Positions 9,075 through 18,230 of a stretch of DNA of 64,000 nucleotides are shown piece by piece (the stretch's first letter is position 1; each line of letters begins with the position of its first letter). A model generated the notes under the pieces. It was given only the letters and a program-made list of their open reading frames with translations. It had not been told where the DNA came from and searched no databases. This stretch comes from Putridiphycobacter sp045110285 (GTDB taxonomy: Bacteria > Bacteroidota > Bacteroidia > Flavobacteriales_D > Crocinitomicaceae). The DNA lies in NCBI GenBank assembly GCA_045110285.1, contig JBGCGA010000013.1, forward strand, positions 57,046 to 121,045. The letters are read 5' to 3'. Position numbers and translations under genes: made by a program.

Positions 9075-10377
9075 ATTCTTTTTTTGGAACTCTAAATAAC
9101 AATACTACTCCAATAATAAAGAAAACCATTAACGCTAGCACAGAAGCCCTAATATCCCCAAATAAGCTTTCCATAACACCAAAAGCAACCATTCCGATTA
9201 CTATCCCGATTTTTTCTGTAATATCAAAAAAACTGAAAAAAGAGGCTGTATCATCAGTTTCAGGTAAAAACTTTGAATAAGTTGACCTACTAAGAGACTG
9301 TGTTCCACCCATCACAAAACCAACAATACATGCCAAAACATAGAACGTAATTTGGCTATCTACAACTATATATGCAAATACACAAACGAAAACCCAAACT
9401 ACTAAAGCAATAATCAAGGTCATTATATTTCCTATTCGTTTAGATAAGTAACTAAATAAATAAGCACCCGGTATCGCAATAAACTGAATAATTAAAACGG
9501 CTATAATCAGACCGCTGCTATCGCCATTAGTAAACACAACTTTCTTCGCAAAAAGCACAGCCATTAACATAATGGTTTGGACTCCCATACTAAATACAAA
9601 AAAAGAGTACAAGAATCGTTTTAGTTGCATAGTTCCTTTGATAAAAGCCCACACTTTTTTTAACTCCTTAAAACCATTCCCTAAAATTTCTTTGGTTATT
9701 TTGTTACTGTTTTTTGCTTCTGGAAGTTTTCTGTAGGTAATTTGACTAAACCCGATCCACCAAATTGCCACCAACACAAAGGAAGTTTTCGCTTCCATTT
9801 TAAACGGCAGTAAACCTGGTATTAAATTGTCCATTAGTAAAAGACAAATAATTAATAATATTGACGCTCCAAAATACCCCATTGAAAATCCCTTTGCACT
9901 GATTCTATCATGATCTTTTGGCTCTGCAATTTCAGGTAAATAAGCGTTATAAAACACCAAGCTATTCCAAAAACCAATACTGGCAAAGAATATAGAAAGC
10001 ATACTCCACTCCAAGTTATGCTTATCAAAAAAGTATAAACTTGCAGTTGAAATAGCACCTAAATAACAAAAGAACTTTAAAAAACCCTTTTTACTGCCGG
10101 AATAATCAGCTACTCCCGATAGGATGGGTGAAACAAAACATACAACTAAAAATGAAGCAGCTACTACAAAGGAATAGAGTGCTGAATTAGCAAGCTCTAA
10201 TCCCAGAAAGTTAACCATATCATGGTTGGGACCAGTTCCAATTCCAATAGGTCCTTTTCCAGTAACAGTTTCGTAAAAAATAGGGAATATAGATGTCGAA
10301 ACTACTAATGGATATGATGAATTTGCCCAATCATAAAATGCCCATGCATTAATTACTTTTTTATTTCCTTTTTCCAT
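9061..10377 (-). CDS. MFS transporter, UMF1/Atg22-like
   Basis: 438 residues with about 12 hydrophobic segments. The N-terminus carries NAWAFYDWANSSYPLVV, the hallmark opening of the UMF1 branch of the major facilitator superfamily (bacterial relatives of yeast Atg22 vacuolar effluxer). A long hydrophilic loop lies in the middle (PEAKNSNKITKEILGNGFKE), as is normal for MFS. The substrate is unknown; efflux of amino acids or small organic molecules is possible by family analogy. It sits alone on the minus strand, convergent with the surE group, and ends inside the small membrane gene. Confidence 0.8.
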   Translation of the reverse strand: MEKGNKKVINAWAFYDWANSSYPLVVSTSIFPIFYETVTGKGPIGIGTGPNHDMVNFLGLELANSALYSFVVAASFLVVCFVSPILSGVADYSGSKKGFLKFFCYLGAISTASLYFFDKHNLEWSMLSIFFASIGFWNSLVFYNAYLPEIAEPKDHDRISAKGFSMGYFGASILLIICLLLMDNLIPGLLPFKMEAKTSFVLVAIWWIGFSQITYRKLPEAKNSNKITKEILGNGFKELKKVWAFIKGTMQLKRFLYSFFVFSMGVQTIMLMAVLFAKKVVFTNGDSSGLIIAVLIIQFIAIPGAYLFSYLSKRIGNIMTLIIALVVWVFVCVFAYIVVDSQITFYVLACIVGFVMGGTQSLSRSTYSKFLPETDDTASFFSFFDITEKIGIVIGMVAFGVMESLFGDIRASVLALMVFFIIGVVLLFRVPKKESIAK

Positions 10378-10410
10378 AGCAACTATTTCATATCAAATAT
10401 GCACAAAAAA

Positions 10411-10436
10411 AAGCACTCCAATTGAATGAAGTGCTT
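10411..10436 (-). terminator. Intrinsic terminator downstream of the K/E-rich gene
   Basis: Stem AAGCACT/AGTGCTT with a 12-nt loop, followed on the minus strand by an eight-T run. It lies between the stop at 10463 and the start of the UMF1 transporter gene. Confidence 0.7.
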
Positions 10437-10462
10437 CTTAAATTGTTTCAATAAGCTTTTAA

Positions 10463-11185
10463 TTACTCATTATTCTCTTGTGCTTTTTTCACTTTCTCCT
10501 CTAAACTCATTAATACAGCCTCAGCTCTAGCAATTTTTTCTTTCTTTGCCGCGTATTCTTCCTCTGTTATTTCTTTCTTTTCCATTGAAATTTCCAAATC
10601 TTCTTTGGCTTTTGCAATTTTGTCTTTGCCGTTTTTAATGTCAGAATTAGCTTTCTCTGAAACTTCTTTCAGCTTTTCAGCTTTCTCCTCTTTTTTTGCT
10701 CTAGCCTCTTTTGCTCTTTCCTGACCAAATTCTTTTCCAGATAATTCACCTTTATTTTGTCCATGGGCTTTGCCATTATTTGGTTTTTTATCTTTCACTT
10801 CCTTTGAAATCTTGTCTTTCTGCTCTTCCAGGTCTTCCATCCCATCCTCTTTCAATTCCTTCGCTTCTTCTTTCAATTCCTTTGCCGCCTCTTTTGCCTC
10901 TTTACTTAATTCTTTAGCATTTTCTTTGGCTTCTTTAGCCTCTTTTGATGCTTTTCCTTTCAGTGTCTCAGCTTTTTCTTTATTTCCTTGCCCCATTTCA
11001 GAAACTTCTTGAACTTCCTTTTCAATTTTTCCAGTCTCTTTTTTTACTTCTTTTCCTAAGGTCTCTTTTTGCTGAATAACTTCTTTCTTCTGTTTTTCAA
11101 TCTTCTTTTCCTTTCCTACCTGAGCAACTGTAGTTGCTGAAAAAAACAAAAGTGATAGCAGTATAATCGTTTGTAAATTTTTCAT
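10463..11185 (-). CDS. Secreted Lys/Glu-rich coiled-coil protein
   Basis: 240 residues. A clear signal peptide (1-21, ending TTVAQ) precedes a mature chain dominated by K, E and A (KEAKENAKELSKEAKEAAKE and similar). It should form a long charged helix or coiled coil. A short break near residues 130-150 contains GKAHGQNKG. Such low-complexity sequence prevents family assignment, because any resemblance to LEA-like or apolipoprotein-like chains may be compositional. It follows a small lipoprotein gene by 10 bp with the same orientation, so the two probably form an operon. A periplasmic or surface location is likely. Confidence 0.6.
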   Translation of the reverse strand: MKNLQTIILLSLLFFSATTVAQVGKEKKIEKQKKEVIQQKETLGKEVKKETGKIEKEVQEVSEMGQGNKEKAETLKGKASKEAKEAKENAKELSKEAKEAAKELKEEAKELKEDGMEDLEEQKDKISKEVKDKKPNNGKAHGQNKGELSGKEFGQERAKEARAKKEEKAEKLKEVSEKANSDIKNGKDKIAKAKEDLEISMEKKEITEEEYAAKKEKIARAEAVLMSLEEKVKKAQENNE

Positions 11186-11195
11186 TATTTTGTTC

Positions 11196-11408
11196 TTAAA
11201 GTTCGTTTAATAAATTGTTTAATTGATTCGAAGTTTCTTCAATTTCATTTGCAGTTTGTTCTAATACTTCAGAAACTGAATCCATTTTATCTGCTTCTGC
11301 GTTTAGCATTTCTGCCTCTGCTTCTTCTTTGGCTGCTTTTTCTGCATCACCGCTTCCACAGCTCACCATTAGAGCAGCTGCAAATAGCATTACTATTACT
11401 TTTTTCAT
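11196..11408 (-). CDS. Small lipoprotein
   Basis: 70 residues. Starting at the ATG at 11408 gives MKKVIVMLFAAALMVSCGSG, a textbook SPII lipoprotein signal with the lipidated Cys at residue 17. The mature part is acidic and helical (EAEAEMLNAEADKMD, then a Gln/Asn-rich end with NQLNNLLNEL). An in-frame ATG nine codons upstream is rejected because it spoils the signal peptide. It is the first gene of a probable two-gene operon with the K/E-rich protein; both encode helical, charged envelope proteins. Function unknown. Confidence 0.65.
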   Translation of the reverse strand: MKKVIVMLFAAALMVSCGSGDAEKAAKEEAEAEMLNAEADKMDSVSEVLEQTANEIEETSNQLNNLLNEL

Positions 11409-11790
11409 TTTTGGTTGTTTAAATATGTGATACAAATGTATTTATTATTTATTACAAAAAACTCGTATGGTAAAACAAGTCGTTTTCTTTGGTTTATTTA
11501 GTATCAGTGTCATAATCTACTACTGTTAAGATAAAAACTATAGCATCAATACATTACTTCATTTAAACCTATGCTGTTTTGAATGACAATCCAAAGAAAA
11601 AGTGACAGGCAAGCCTTACCACACACAAAGTAAATTAAAATCGACAAAGCACCATTATCAATGAGAAAAGGTTCAATAAACTATAGTTATCAACAAGATT
11701 TAAACTTTTAGTCATGTTCCAAAATATTTAAGTTTACTTTGGAATGTCATTTGCTCAGCTGCTTGCAAATTGACAGATGAAAACCACATT
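11409..11790. other. 382-bp divergent intergenic region
   Basis: Apart from the minus-strand -7 element near its left end, I see only an imperfect stem TTCCAAA/TTTGGAA at 11717-11744, about 45 bp upstream of the nuclease start. No convincing reading frame or RNA gene is present. The stem could be an operator or part of a leader, but nothing decides this. Confidence 0.5.
11433..11440 (-). promoter_or_regulatory. Candidate -7 element TACATTTG for the lipoprotein operon
   Basis: Minus-strand TACATTTG matches the Bacteroidota -7 consensus TAnnTTTG, 24 bp before the ATG at 11408. No TTTG at the usual upstream distance was found, so only half of the promoter is supported. Confidence 0.45.
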
Positions 11791-12846
11791 ATGACTTATT
11801 TTTTTAATACCAAATTGGTAGCACTTACTGTTTTTACTGCGCTATTTATAAATACTTTAACTGCTCAAAATAAAGAGGAAATGCATGTGGCGTGTGTTGG
11901 TTTTTACAATGTAGAAAACCTATTTGACACCATTGACCATGCAAACGTAAGAGATTGGGAATATACCCCAGATGGCAAAAACAAATGGAATTATGCAAAG
12001 TATACTGAAAAACTGAAAAATTTGTCAATCGTCATCAATGATATGGCTAAAGAAACGACTCCAGATGGAGTGGCTATCTTGGGTGTTTCTGAGGTTGAAA
12101 ATAAAGGGGTGCTCGAAGACTTAGTAAAAGAACCCCTGATAAAAGACAGAAAGTATGAGATTGTACATTATGATTCGCCAGACAGAAGGGGAATAGATGT
12201 TGCTTTACTTTATCAATCCAAGTATTTTAAAATAAAGAATTCAGTCTCTCACAAATTGATTTTTGAAGATAAACCGGATTACTTAAGTCGCGATCAATTA
12301 GTAGTTACCGGAGATTTATTAAATGAAGAAGTAAGTATTATTGTCTGCCATTGGCCCAGTAGAAGCGGCGGGCAATTAGCTTCGGAAACTCGGAGAATTC
12401 AAGCAGCTAAACTGAGTAGACAAATTATTGATAGTCTGTTTTCAATTAATCCGAAAGCCAAAATAATACTACTGGGTGATCTAAATGATGATCCCATCAA
12501 CAAGAGTTTAAAAAACTATCTAATTGCTAAGGGAAACCAATCGAAAGTGAAAGATGGCATGCTTTTTAACCCAATGTTTGCAATCTATAAAGAAGGAATT
12601 GGATCTCTGGCTTGGGGAAATAGTTGGTACTTATTTGATCAGATTTTGGTAACTAAATCTTTTTTAGGAACCGATTATACTTCATTAAAGTATTACAAAG
12701 CTACTGTTTTTAACAAACCTTATATGTTGCAATCAGAAGGCAGGTATAAAGGCTATCCAAAAAGAACAACTGCTGGGGGAAAATATTTAGGAGGCTATTC
12801 TGATCATTTACCAGTATACCTGACCTTACTTAAATATTTGAAATAA
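11791..12846 (+). CDS. Secreted endonuclease/exonuclease/phosphatase-family protein
   Basis: 351 residues. The ATG at 11791 gives a good signal peptide ending LTAQ; a TTG seven codons upstream does not. The EEP-fold catalytic set is visible: GFYNVENLFDT near residue 35, GVSEVENKG (catalytic Glu) near 100, RGIDVALLY, the VCHWPSRSGG block, LLGDLNDDP (Asp/Asn) near 230 and YSDHLPVYL (Asp-His pair) at the end. Members cleave phosphodiester bonds of DNA, RNA or lipid headgroups with Mg2+. Followed 5 bp later by a 5'-nucleotidase half-gene, it most plausibly acts as an extracytoplasmic nuclease that feeds the nucleotidase. Confidence 0.82.
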   Translation: MTYFFNTKLVALTVFTALFINTLTAQNKEEMHVACVGFYNVENLFDTIDHANVRDWEYTPDGKNKWNYAKYTEKLKNLSIVINDMAKETTPDGVAILGVSEVENKGVLEDLVKEPLIKDRKYEIVHYDSPDRRGIDVALLYQSKYFKIKNSVSHKLIFEDKPDYLSRDQLVVTGDLLNEEVSIIVCHWPSRSGGQLASETRRIQAAKLSRQIIDSLFSINPKAKIILLGDLNDDPINKSLKNYLIAKGNQSKVKDGMLFNPMFAIYKEGIGSLAWGNSWYLFDQILVTKSFLGTDYTSLKYYKATVFNKPYMLQSEGRYKGYPKRTTAGGKYLGGYSDHLPVYLTLLKYLK

Positions 12847-12851
12847 ATCAA

Positions 12852-13607
12852 ATGAAATTATTCCCTATTTTTCTAATTATATTGGTTAGCTGTCAACCTA
12901 CAGGACAGTTATATGATGTACAAGGGGAAAATTTAATCATCTCTGACACCAGTCGTTTTGATGCCAAACTCAATCAATTGGTTCTGCCCTATCGCCAGAA
13001 AATGGAAGATGAAATGAATACTATAATTGGGCAAGCAGTTTCAACACTAAAAAATAGTAAAACAGACAGAGAGTCTGACTTGGGAAACTGGATGGCTGAC
13101 GTTATTTTTGAAACAGGTATAAATTACCTGCAGTCTAACAATACAGAGATTAAAAATGAGCATTGCTTTTCATTAATCAACAAGGGAGGAATAAGAGCGC
13201 CCATTAATAGCGGCCCAATTACAGTTGGTAATATTTATGAAGTAATGCCATTCAATAATGAAATTGTAGTAGTTACACTAGAACCAATAAAAGTAAAAGA
13301 AATTTTAGAGTATTTGTACATTCAAAATGGCCAACCTGTGAGTAATGTAATCATTGAATTGTCAGAAAAAATGAAGTCAATTTCCATTAACAGTAAAGAA
13401 TATACATTCGAATCTCCCATATTTATAATAACATCAGACTATTTAGCCAAGGGCGGCGATAATATGGACTTCTTCGATAATCCAATTTCTATTTCTCAAA
13501 CTGGCACTCTATTTAGAGACGCAATACTAGAAAAAGTTCAACACGAAAAAAAAATTGCTGCACCTGCAAATACAAACCGAATTCAATTCATGGAAAGTTA
13601 TGAATAG
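12852..13607 (+). CDS. 5'-nucleotidase C-terminal-domain lipoprotein
   Basis: 251 residues with a lipoprotein signal (LIILVSC, Cys at residue 14). It is made only of the 5'-nucleotidase C-terminal (substrate-binding) domain. The diagnostic NKGGIRAPI, GPITVGNIYEVMPFNNE and SDYLAKGGDNMDFF segments are present, matching the nucleoside-binding face of UshA-type enzymes. The metal-binding catalytic half is absent and is encoded by the next gene, overlapping by 8 bp. In usual enzymes the order is catalytic domain first, so here the gene is split and the halves are reversed. It probably sits in the membrane facing the periplasm and works with the neighbouring metallophosphatase. Confidence 0.85.
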   Translation: MKLFPIFLIILVSCQPTGQLYDVQGENLIISDTSRFDAKLNQLVLPYRQKMEDEMNTIIGQAVSTLKNSKTDRESDLGNWMADVIFETGINYLQSNNTEIKNEHCFSLINKGGIRAPINSGPITVGNIYEVMPFNNEIVVVTLEPIKVKEILEYLYIQNGQPVSNVIIELSEKMKSISINSKEYTFESPIFIITSDYLAKGGDNMDFFDNPISISQTGTLFRDAILEKVQHEKKIAAPANTNRIQFMESYE

Positions 13608-14505
13608 ACGGCAGTTTTTAAATAGTGTTTTAATAGGAACAGCTGGCTATTCATTAGTGTCGGCCTCGAAAGCCAAAATCAAAAAGCTGACTATACTGCA
13701 TACAAACGATACACATTCTCGCATTGACCCATTCCCTGACAATGACAGTAATTATCCAGGTCAAGGTGGAATTTTTGCACGACAAAAAGCGATTGAAAAA
13801 GTTAAAGCTGAATCAGATCATGTTTTATTATTAGACGCGGGAGATATTTTTCAAGGCACACCCTATTTCAATCTATACGGAGGCAAAGTTGAACTTGAAG
13901 CCATGTCGGCTTTAGGTTATGATGCTGCCACAATGGGTAATCATGATTTTGATGGCGGTTTAGATGGGTTTAAAAAAGCGCTAAAATTCGCTAGATTCCC
14001 ATTTATTTGCTCGAATTACGATTTTTCTAAAACTGTTTTAAAAAACAAAACCATTCCTTATAAAATCATTCGTAAAGGAAAATTAAAAATTGGAATATTA
14101 GGAATAGGTGTTGCTTTGGATGGACTAGTAAGCCCAGAGCTATTTCAAGAAACAGTTTATCAAGATCCTTTTACAACAGCTCAAAAATATGCCAATTTGC
14201 TTAGACATGACTTAAAATGCAATCTTGTGATCTGTCTATCCCATCTCGGATATAAACAACCTAATCAGATTGATGATATTAATTTAGCTAAAATTACAAG
14301 TAGTATTGATCTAATCATTGGCGGACACAGCCACACTTTTATGACAAAGCCCGAATACCATATAAATAAGATTGGTAAGCAAGTATTAATTAATCAAGCA
14401 GGGTGGGCTGGATTACAGCTTGGTAAAATAGAATTGTACTTCAACGAAGACGAAGAAAACCAAACATGGTCAAATCATAGTACCGAATTAAACATTACAG
14501 TTTAA
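13600..14505 (+). CDS. 5'-nucleotidase catalytic (metallophosphatase) domain protein
   Basis: 301 residues from the ATG at 13600; the upstream in-frame start at 13555 lies inside the preceding gene and is rejected. The N-terminus NRRQFLNSVLIGTAGYSLV has twin arginines before a hydrophobic stretch, suggesting Tat export. All calcineurin-type metal motifs are present: LHTNDTHSR near 33, DAGDIFQGTP near 80, GNHDFDGG near 115, CLSHLG near 210 and GGHSHTF near 245. It lacks the C-terminal nucleotide-binding domain, which is supplied by the overlapping upstream gene. Predicted activity is release of phosphate from nucleotides outside the cytoplasm. Confidence 0.87.
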   Translation: MNRRQFLNSVLIGTAGYSLVSASKAKIKKLTILHTNDTHSRIDPFPDNDSNYPGQGGIFARQKAIEKVKAESDHVLLLDAGDIFQGTPYFNLYGGKVELEAMSALGYDAATMGNHDFDGGLDGFKKALKFARFPFICSNYDFSKTVLKNKTIPYKIIRKGKLKIGILGIGVALDGLVSPELFQETVYQDPFTTAQKYANLLRHDLKCNLVICLSHLGYKQPNQIDDINLAKITSSIDLIIGGHSHTFMTKPEYHINKIGKQVLINQAGWAGLQLGKIELYFNEDEENQTWSNHSTELNITV

Positions 14506-14591
14506 CTGTATAATTTGATATTTTGGTTGAAAAGTAATCTTTAGTTCAATAATTGACTTAAATGCTTATTTTTGTTTATAAAAAAAATAAA

Positions 14592-15017
14592 ATGAAGACT
14601 TTAAAATACGCAATAATATATTTAACATTCAGCTTATTATCATGTAATTCTGAAAATGAACATGAAATTACGACAGAAAATGAAGAAAACACCGTTAAGA
14701 CTGATAGCCAATCAAATATAGCTAAAGACGTTTCTCCAGACGAGTTTAAAAACTTAATATCAATAGGAAATTATCAATTAGTTGATGTTAGGACAGAGGA
14801 AGAATATGAAGCCGGAACAATTGAGGATGCAATTAATATTGATGTTTTAAAAGAAAATTTTGCTGATGAAATAAGTCGTCTGGAAACAACTAAACCTATA
14901 TTGGTATTTTGCAAGTCAGGTGGAAGAAGTTCTAGAGCAATGAAAGAATTATCAGAATCTGGATTTAAAGAAGTTTACAATCTTATTGGCGGATATTCAG
15001 GTTGGCCTAAACAATAA
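14592..15017 (+). CDS. Rhodanese-domain lipoprotein
   Basis: 141 residues. The start at 14592 (M-K-T-L-K) yields a lipoprotein signal ending LLSC (Cys 17); the upstream in-frame ATG at 14562 would add a charged stretch and is rejected. An acidic linker leads to a single rhodanese domain (about 45-141) with VDVRTEEEYEAGTIEDAINID and the active loop FCKSGGRSSRAM, which has the catalytic Cys. Rhodaneses move sulfane sulfur or act in thiol chemistry; an envelope-anchored copy probably works in the periplasm. It ends 13 bp before priA but is unlikely to be functionally linked to it. Confidence 0.85.
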   Translation: MKTLKYAIIYLTFSLLSCNSENEHEITTENEENTVKTDSQSNIAKDVSPDEFKNLISIGNYQLVDVRTEEEYEAGTIEDAINIDVLKENFADEISRLETTKPILVFCKSGGRSSRAMKELSESGFKEVYNLIGGYSGWPKQ

Positions 15018-15030
15018 CTCAGGGAATCGA

Positions 15031-17514
15031 TTGAGCGAGAGAATTACCTATTTTGCAGATGTAATATTGCCGTTAAGTATTCCCAATACTTACACGTACA
15101 GGATTCCCTTTGAATTAAATAATCAAATTGCTGACGGAAAGCGAGTAATTGTACCGCTTGGGAAAAGTAAATTTTATACTGGAATAGTTAAAAAACTTCA
15201 TCAAACAGTACCTCAAAACTATCAAGTAAAATATATTGAAACCATATTAGATGATGGCCCAATTGTAACCCCTCAACAACTTGAGTTGTGGGAATGGATT
15301 TCTGAATATTACATGGCTGATATTGGTGATGTAATGAATGCAGCCTTACCTAGCAATTTTAAATTAGCAAGTGAAACCATAATTTGCTTGCACCCTGAAT
15401 ATAATGAAGTATACAGTAGTTTAACAGATAAAGAGTTTTTAATCATTGAAGCGTTAGAAGTGCAGCATGAGCTCACTCTTAAAGAAATTGCTGAAATTAT
15501 TCAGATAAAGACCATACAGCCTATAATAAAACAGTTAATCGAAAAAAAAGCTGCCATTGTTAGCGCTGAGTTAAAAGCAAAATACGCCCCTAAATTTGTC
15601 AGTTTTGTCAAAATTGGGAAGAGCTACTTAACTGAAGATGCGCTTTCATTAACCTTAAACGAACTAGAAAAAAATAAAAGGGCTGAAGGACAAGTCAAAG
15701 TGTTGCTGAAAACAATACAGTTAACTAATTGGAGTGACAGCACACAAACACCTATCTTAAAAAGGGAATTATTGCAACATGATATTTCAGAGTCTTCTTT
15801 AATGACTTTGGCAAAAAAAGGTATTGTAGAAATATTTAGTGCCGAGGTGTCGCGTTTGGCGCTAAAAAATGACGAATTATCAGAAATAAAAGATTTGTCT
15901 GTGGCTCAGAATAGAGCGCTGAAGGAAATAGAACGGAGTTTCGAAACCCATAACATATCGCTTTTACATGGTGTTACTTCTTCAGGAAAGACCGAAATTT
16001 ATGTAAAATTAATTGAAAAAGCACTTGAAAAAGGAGAGCAAGTATTGTATTTACTTCCTGAAATTGCCTTAACAACACAACTAATTACCAGATTGAAAGC
16101 GTATTTCGGAAATTTAGTTGGTGTTTACCACAGTAAATTTAATCAGAATGAGCGCATTGAAATATGGCAGCAAATTCTAAATAATAGTCAAAGGCAGTAC
16201 AGGGTTGTCGTTGGAGCGAGATCTTCCGTCTTCTTACCTTTTCAAAAATTAGGGTTAGTGATTGTAGATGAAGAACATGAAAATTCTTTTAAGCAGTATG
16301 ACCCTTCTCCGCGCTATAATGCTAGAGATGTATCCATTGTTTTAGCAAAACAACACAAAGCAAAAGTACTTTTAGGCTCAGCCACGCCAGCTATTGAATC
16401 GTACTATAATGCTGTTGAAGGAAGATATGGTTTGATTGATCTTCATGAGCGCTATGGAGGCGTTCAGTTACCAGAAATACAATGTGCTAATCTTGAAAAA
16501 GAAACGAAGCAAAAGTCAATGAAATCTCACTTTTCATCATTTTTAATGACAGAAATGGAGGAAGCATTGGAGCGAAAGGAACAAATTATTCTATTTCAAA
16601 ACAGAAGAGGATACACGCCTATTTGGACTTGCGAACAATGCCACTGGACCCCTCAGTGCAAAAACTGTGATGTTTCTCTGACTTACCACAAAGCAATCAA
16701 TGTTTTGAAGTGCCATTATTGCGGATACTTCTTAACACCTCCGTCCTCTTGCGGCGCCTGTGGCAGTAGAAAACTTAAAATGCTAGGATTTGGTACTGAA
16801 AAAATTGAAGATGAACTCGCTATCTATTTCCCAGAAATCAAAATTAAACGTCTTGACTTAGATTCAACCCGAGCTAAAAACGCTTATCAAACCATTATTT
16901 CTGAATTTGAAGGACGAGAAATTGATGTGTTAATTGGTACACAAATGGTAACAAAAGGACTAGATTTTGATAATGTTGGGCTTGTCGGTGTACTAAGCGC
17001 TGATCAGATGCTTAAATTCCCAGATTTTAGAGCTTTTGAGCGATCTTACCAATTAATGAGTCAAGTAGCAGGAAGGGCCGGAAGAAAGGCTAAAAGAGGA
17101 AAAGTTATTGTGCAAAGCTTTGAGCCTAATCACTGGATTATTCAAAAGGTAATGGCTCATGATTATATTGGAATGTATACCCAAGAACTTTTAGAGCGCA
17201 GAAATTTCAATTATCCGCCTTTTTATCGGGTCATATCTATTCAATTACGGCACAAAGATCGAAATACACTTGAGGTAGCTTCACATGATTTGGGTAGCCA
17301 ACTAAGAAATGTGTTCAAAGATAGATTGCAAGGACCCGAATCGCCAACCATTGGAAGAGTTAGAAATTATTTTTTAAAGAATATTACCATTAAATTTGAA
17401 CGAACTGCCAGTCCAGGGAAAGTGAAAAAAGTAATTAAAGAAAAAATAGATGCATTTTTGTCTCAACACGATTATCGATCGGTGAGAGTCGTAATTGATG
17501 TTGATCCACAATAA
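15031..17514 (+). CDS. priA: Primosomal protein N' (PriA, replication restart helicase)
   Basis: 827 residues from a TTG start. The N-terminal 3'BD motif FADVILPLSIPNTYTYRIP begins only six residues in, as expected. The TTG at 15031 has AGGGA seven bases upstream and clears the rhodanese stop. Another TTG at 14986 would overlap that gene, and there is no in-frame ATG until well inside the domain. Helicase motifs: GVTSSGKTEIY (Walker A), VDEEHENSF (Walker B) and GSATP. Zinc-finger cysteines CEQCHWTPQCKNC, CHYCG and CGACG follow, and QVAGRAGR is the motif VI region. PriA reloads the replisome at stalled forks. It overlaps plsC by 1 bp. Confidence 0.95.
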   Translation: MSERITYFADVILPLSIPNTYTYRIPFELNNQIADGKRVIVPLGKSKFYTGIVKKLHQTVPQNYQVKYIETILDDGPIVTPQQLELWEWISEYYMADIGDVMNAALPSNFKLASETIICLHPEYNEVYSSLTDKEFLIIEALEVQHELTLKEIAEIIQIKTIQPIIKQLIEKKAAIVSAELKAKYAPKFVSFVKIGKSYLTEDALSLTLNELEKNKRAEGQVKVLLKTIQLTNWSDSTQTPILKRELLQHDISESSLMTLAKKGIVEIFSAEVSRLALKNDELSEIKDLSVAQNRALKEIERSFETHNISLLHGVTSSGKTEIYVKLIEKALEKGEQVLYLLPEIALTTQLITRLKAYFGNLVGVYHSKFNQNERIEIWQQILNNSQRQYRVVVGARSSVFLPFQKLGLVIVDEEHENSFKQYDPSPRYNARDVSIVLAKQHKAKVLLGSATPAIESYYNAVEGRYGLIDLHERYGGVQLPEIQCANLEKETKQKSMKSHFSSFLMTEMEEALERKEQIILFQNRRGYTPIWTCEQCHWTPQCKNCDVSLTYHKAINVLKCHYCGYFLTPPSSCGACGSRKLKMLGFGTEKIEDELAIYFPEIKIKRLDLDSTRAKNAYQTIISEFEGREIDVLIGTQMVTKGLDFDNVGLVGVLSADQMLKFPDFRAFERSYQLMSQVAGRAGRKAKRGKVIVQSFEPNHWIIQKVMAHDYIGMYTQELLERRNFNYPPFYRVISIQLRHKDRNTLEVASHDLGSQLRNVFKDRLQGPESPTIGRVRNYFLKNITIKFERTASPGKVKKVIKEKIDAFLSQHDYRSVRVVIDVDPQ

Positions 17515-18230
17515 TGAAACAATTTAAATCTGCCATACAAGTTACAATTCTAATTATATGGACAATTACGATTATTGCTATAACCATGGTTGCTTTAATT
17601 ATTACATTTTACCCACCATGGGTTCTCGTGATTGTGCGAAAAGTATGGGCTCCATTTATATTATTTGTGGTGGGAATTAAATTAAAGGTGGAAGGAACTG
17701 AACATATAGATGAAACTCAAAATTATATCATTATGGCTAATCATACGTCATATTTAGATGTTCCAATTTTACTTTGTGCATACCCTAAAAACATATATTT
17801 TGTTGCAAAAAGGGAATTAATTTGGGTTCCATTTTTTGGATGGATGATGTGGTTATTAGGAATGGTTTTTATTGACAGATCAAACCCTAAACGGTCGGTC
17901 AGAAGCATGAAAATAGCAGCACTAAAACTTAAATCAGGTAAAAATGTTTTGGTTTTCCCTGAAGGAACTTTTGATGACAGTGGCAACATGTTACCTTTTA
18001 AAAAAGGAACTTTTCATATAGCTGTTAAGGCAAAAATGACAATACTACCAGTTGGAATTATAGGCGGACATGCATTGTGGCCACACGGAAATTTTTTTAA
18101 TTTAAGAAACGGAAAAGTGACCGTAAGATTTGGGGCACCCTTTAAACAGGAAGAAGAGGATGATATTAAAGCTATCAATTCACTAAAAAATCGATCAGAA
18201 AAAATAGTCAATAATTTAATAAAACATTAA
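17514..18230 (+). CDS. plsC: 1-acyl-sn-glycerol-3-phosphate acyltransferase (PlsC-like)
   Basis: 238 residues with N-terminal membrane segments (about 8-55), then the acyltransferase core: NHTSYLD (the NHx4D catalytic box) near residue 77, KRELIWVPFFGW, RSNPKRSVRS, and FPEGTFDDSG near 145. It adds the second acyl chain in phospholipid synthesis, or acts on a related lysolipid (the branch is not certain). The start codon shares one base with the priA stop. It converges on an MFS gene, and both stops lie in one TTAA tetranucleotide. Confidence 0.87.
   Translation: MKQFKSAIQVTILIIWTITIIAITMVALIITFYPPWVLVIVRKVWAPFILFVVGIKLKVEGTEHIDETQNYIIMANHTSYLDVPILLCAYPKNIYFVAKRELIWVPFFGWMMWLLGMVFIDRSNPKRSVRSMKIAALKLKSGKNVLVFPEGTFDDSGNMLPFKKGTFHIAVKAKMTILPVGIIGGHALWPHGNFFNLRNGKVTVRFGAPFKQEEEDDIKAINSLKNRSEKIVNNLIKH

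Noticed and set aside
10711..11012. Two plus-strand frames opposite the K/E-rich gene
   Set aside because: They are complements of the Lys/Glu codon repeats and give Ser/Phe/Leu-rich nonsense.
13555..13599. Longer start for the metallophosphatase
   Set aside because: It would overlap 53 bp of the upstream gene and place residues before the twin-Arg signal.
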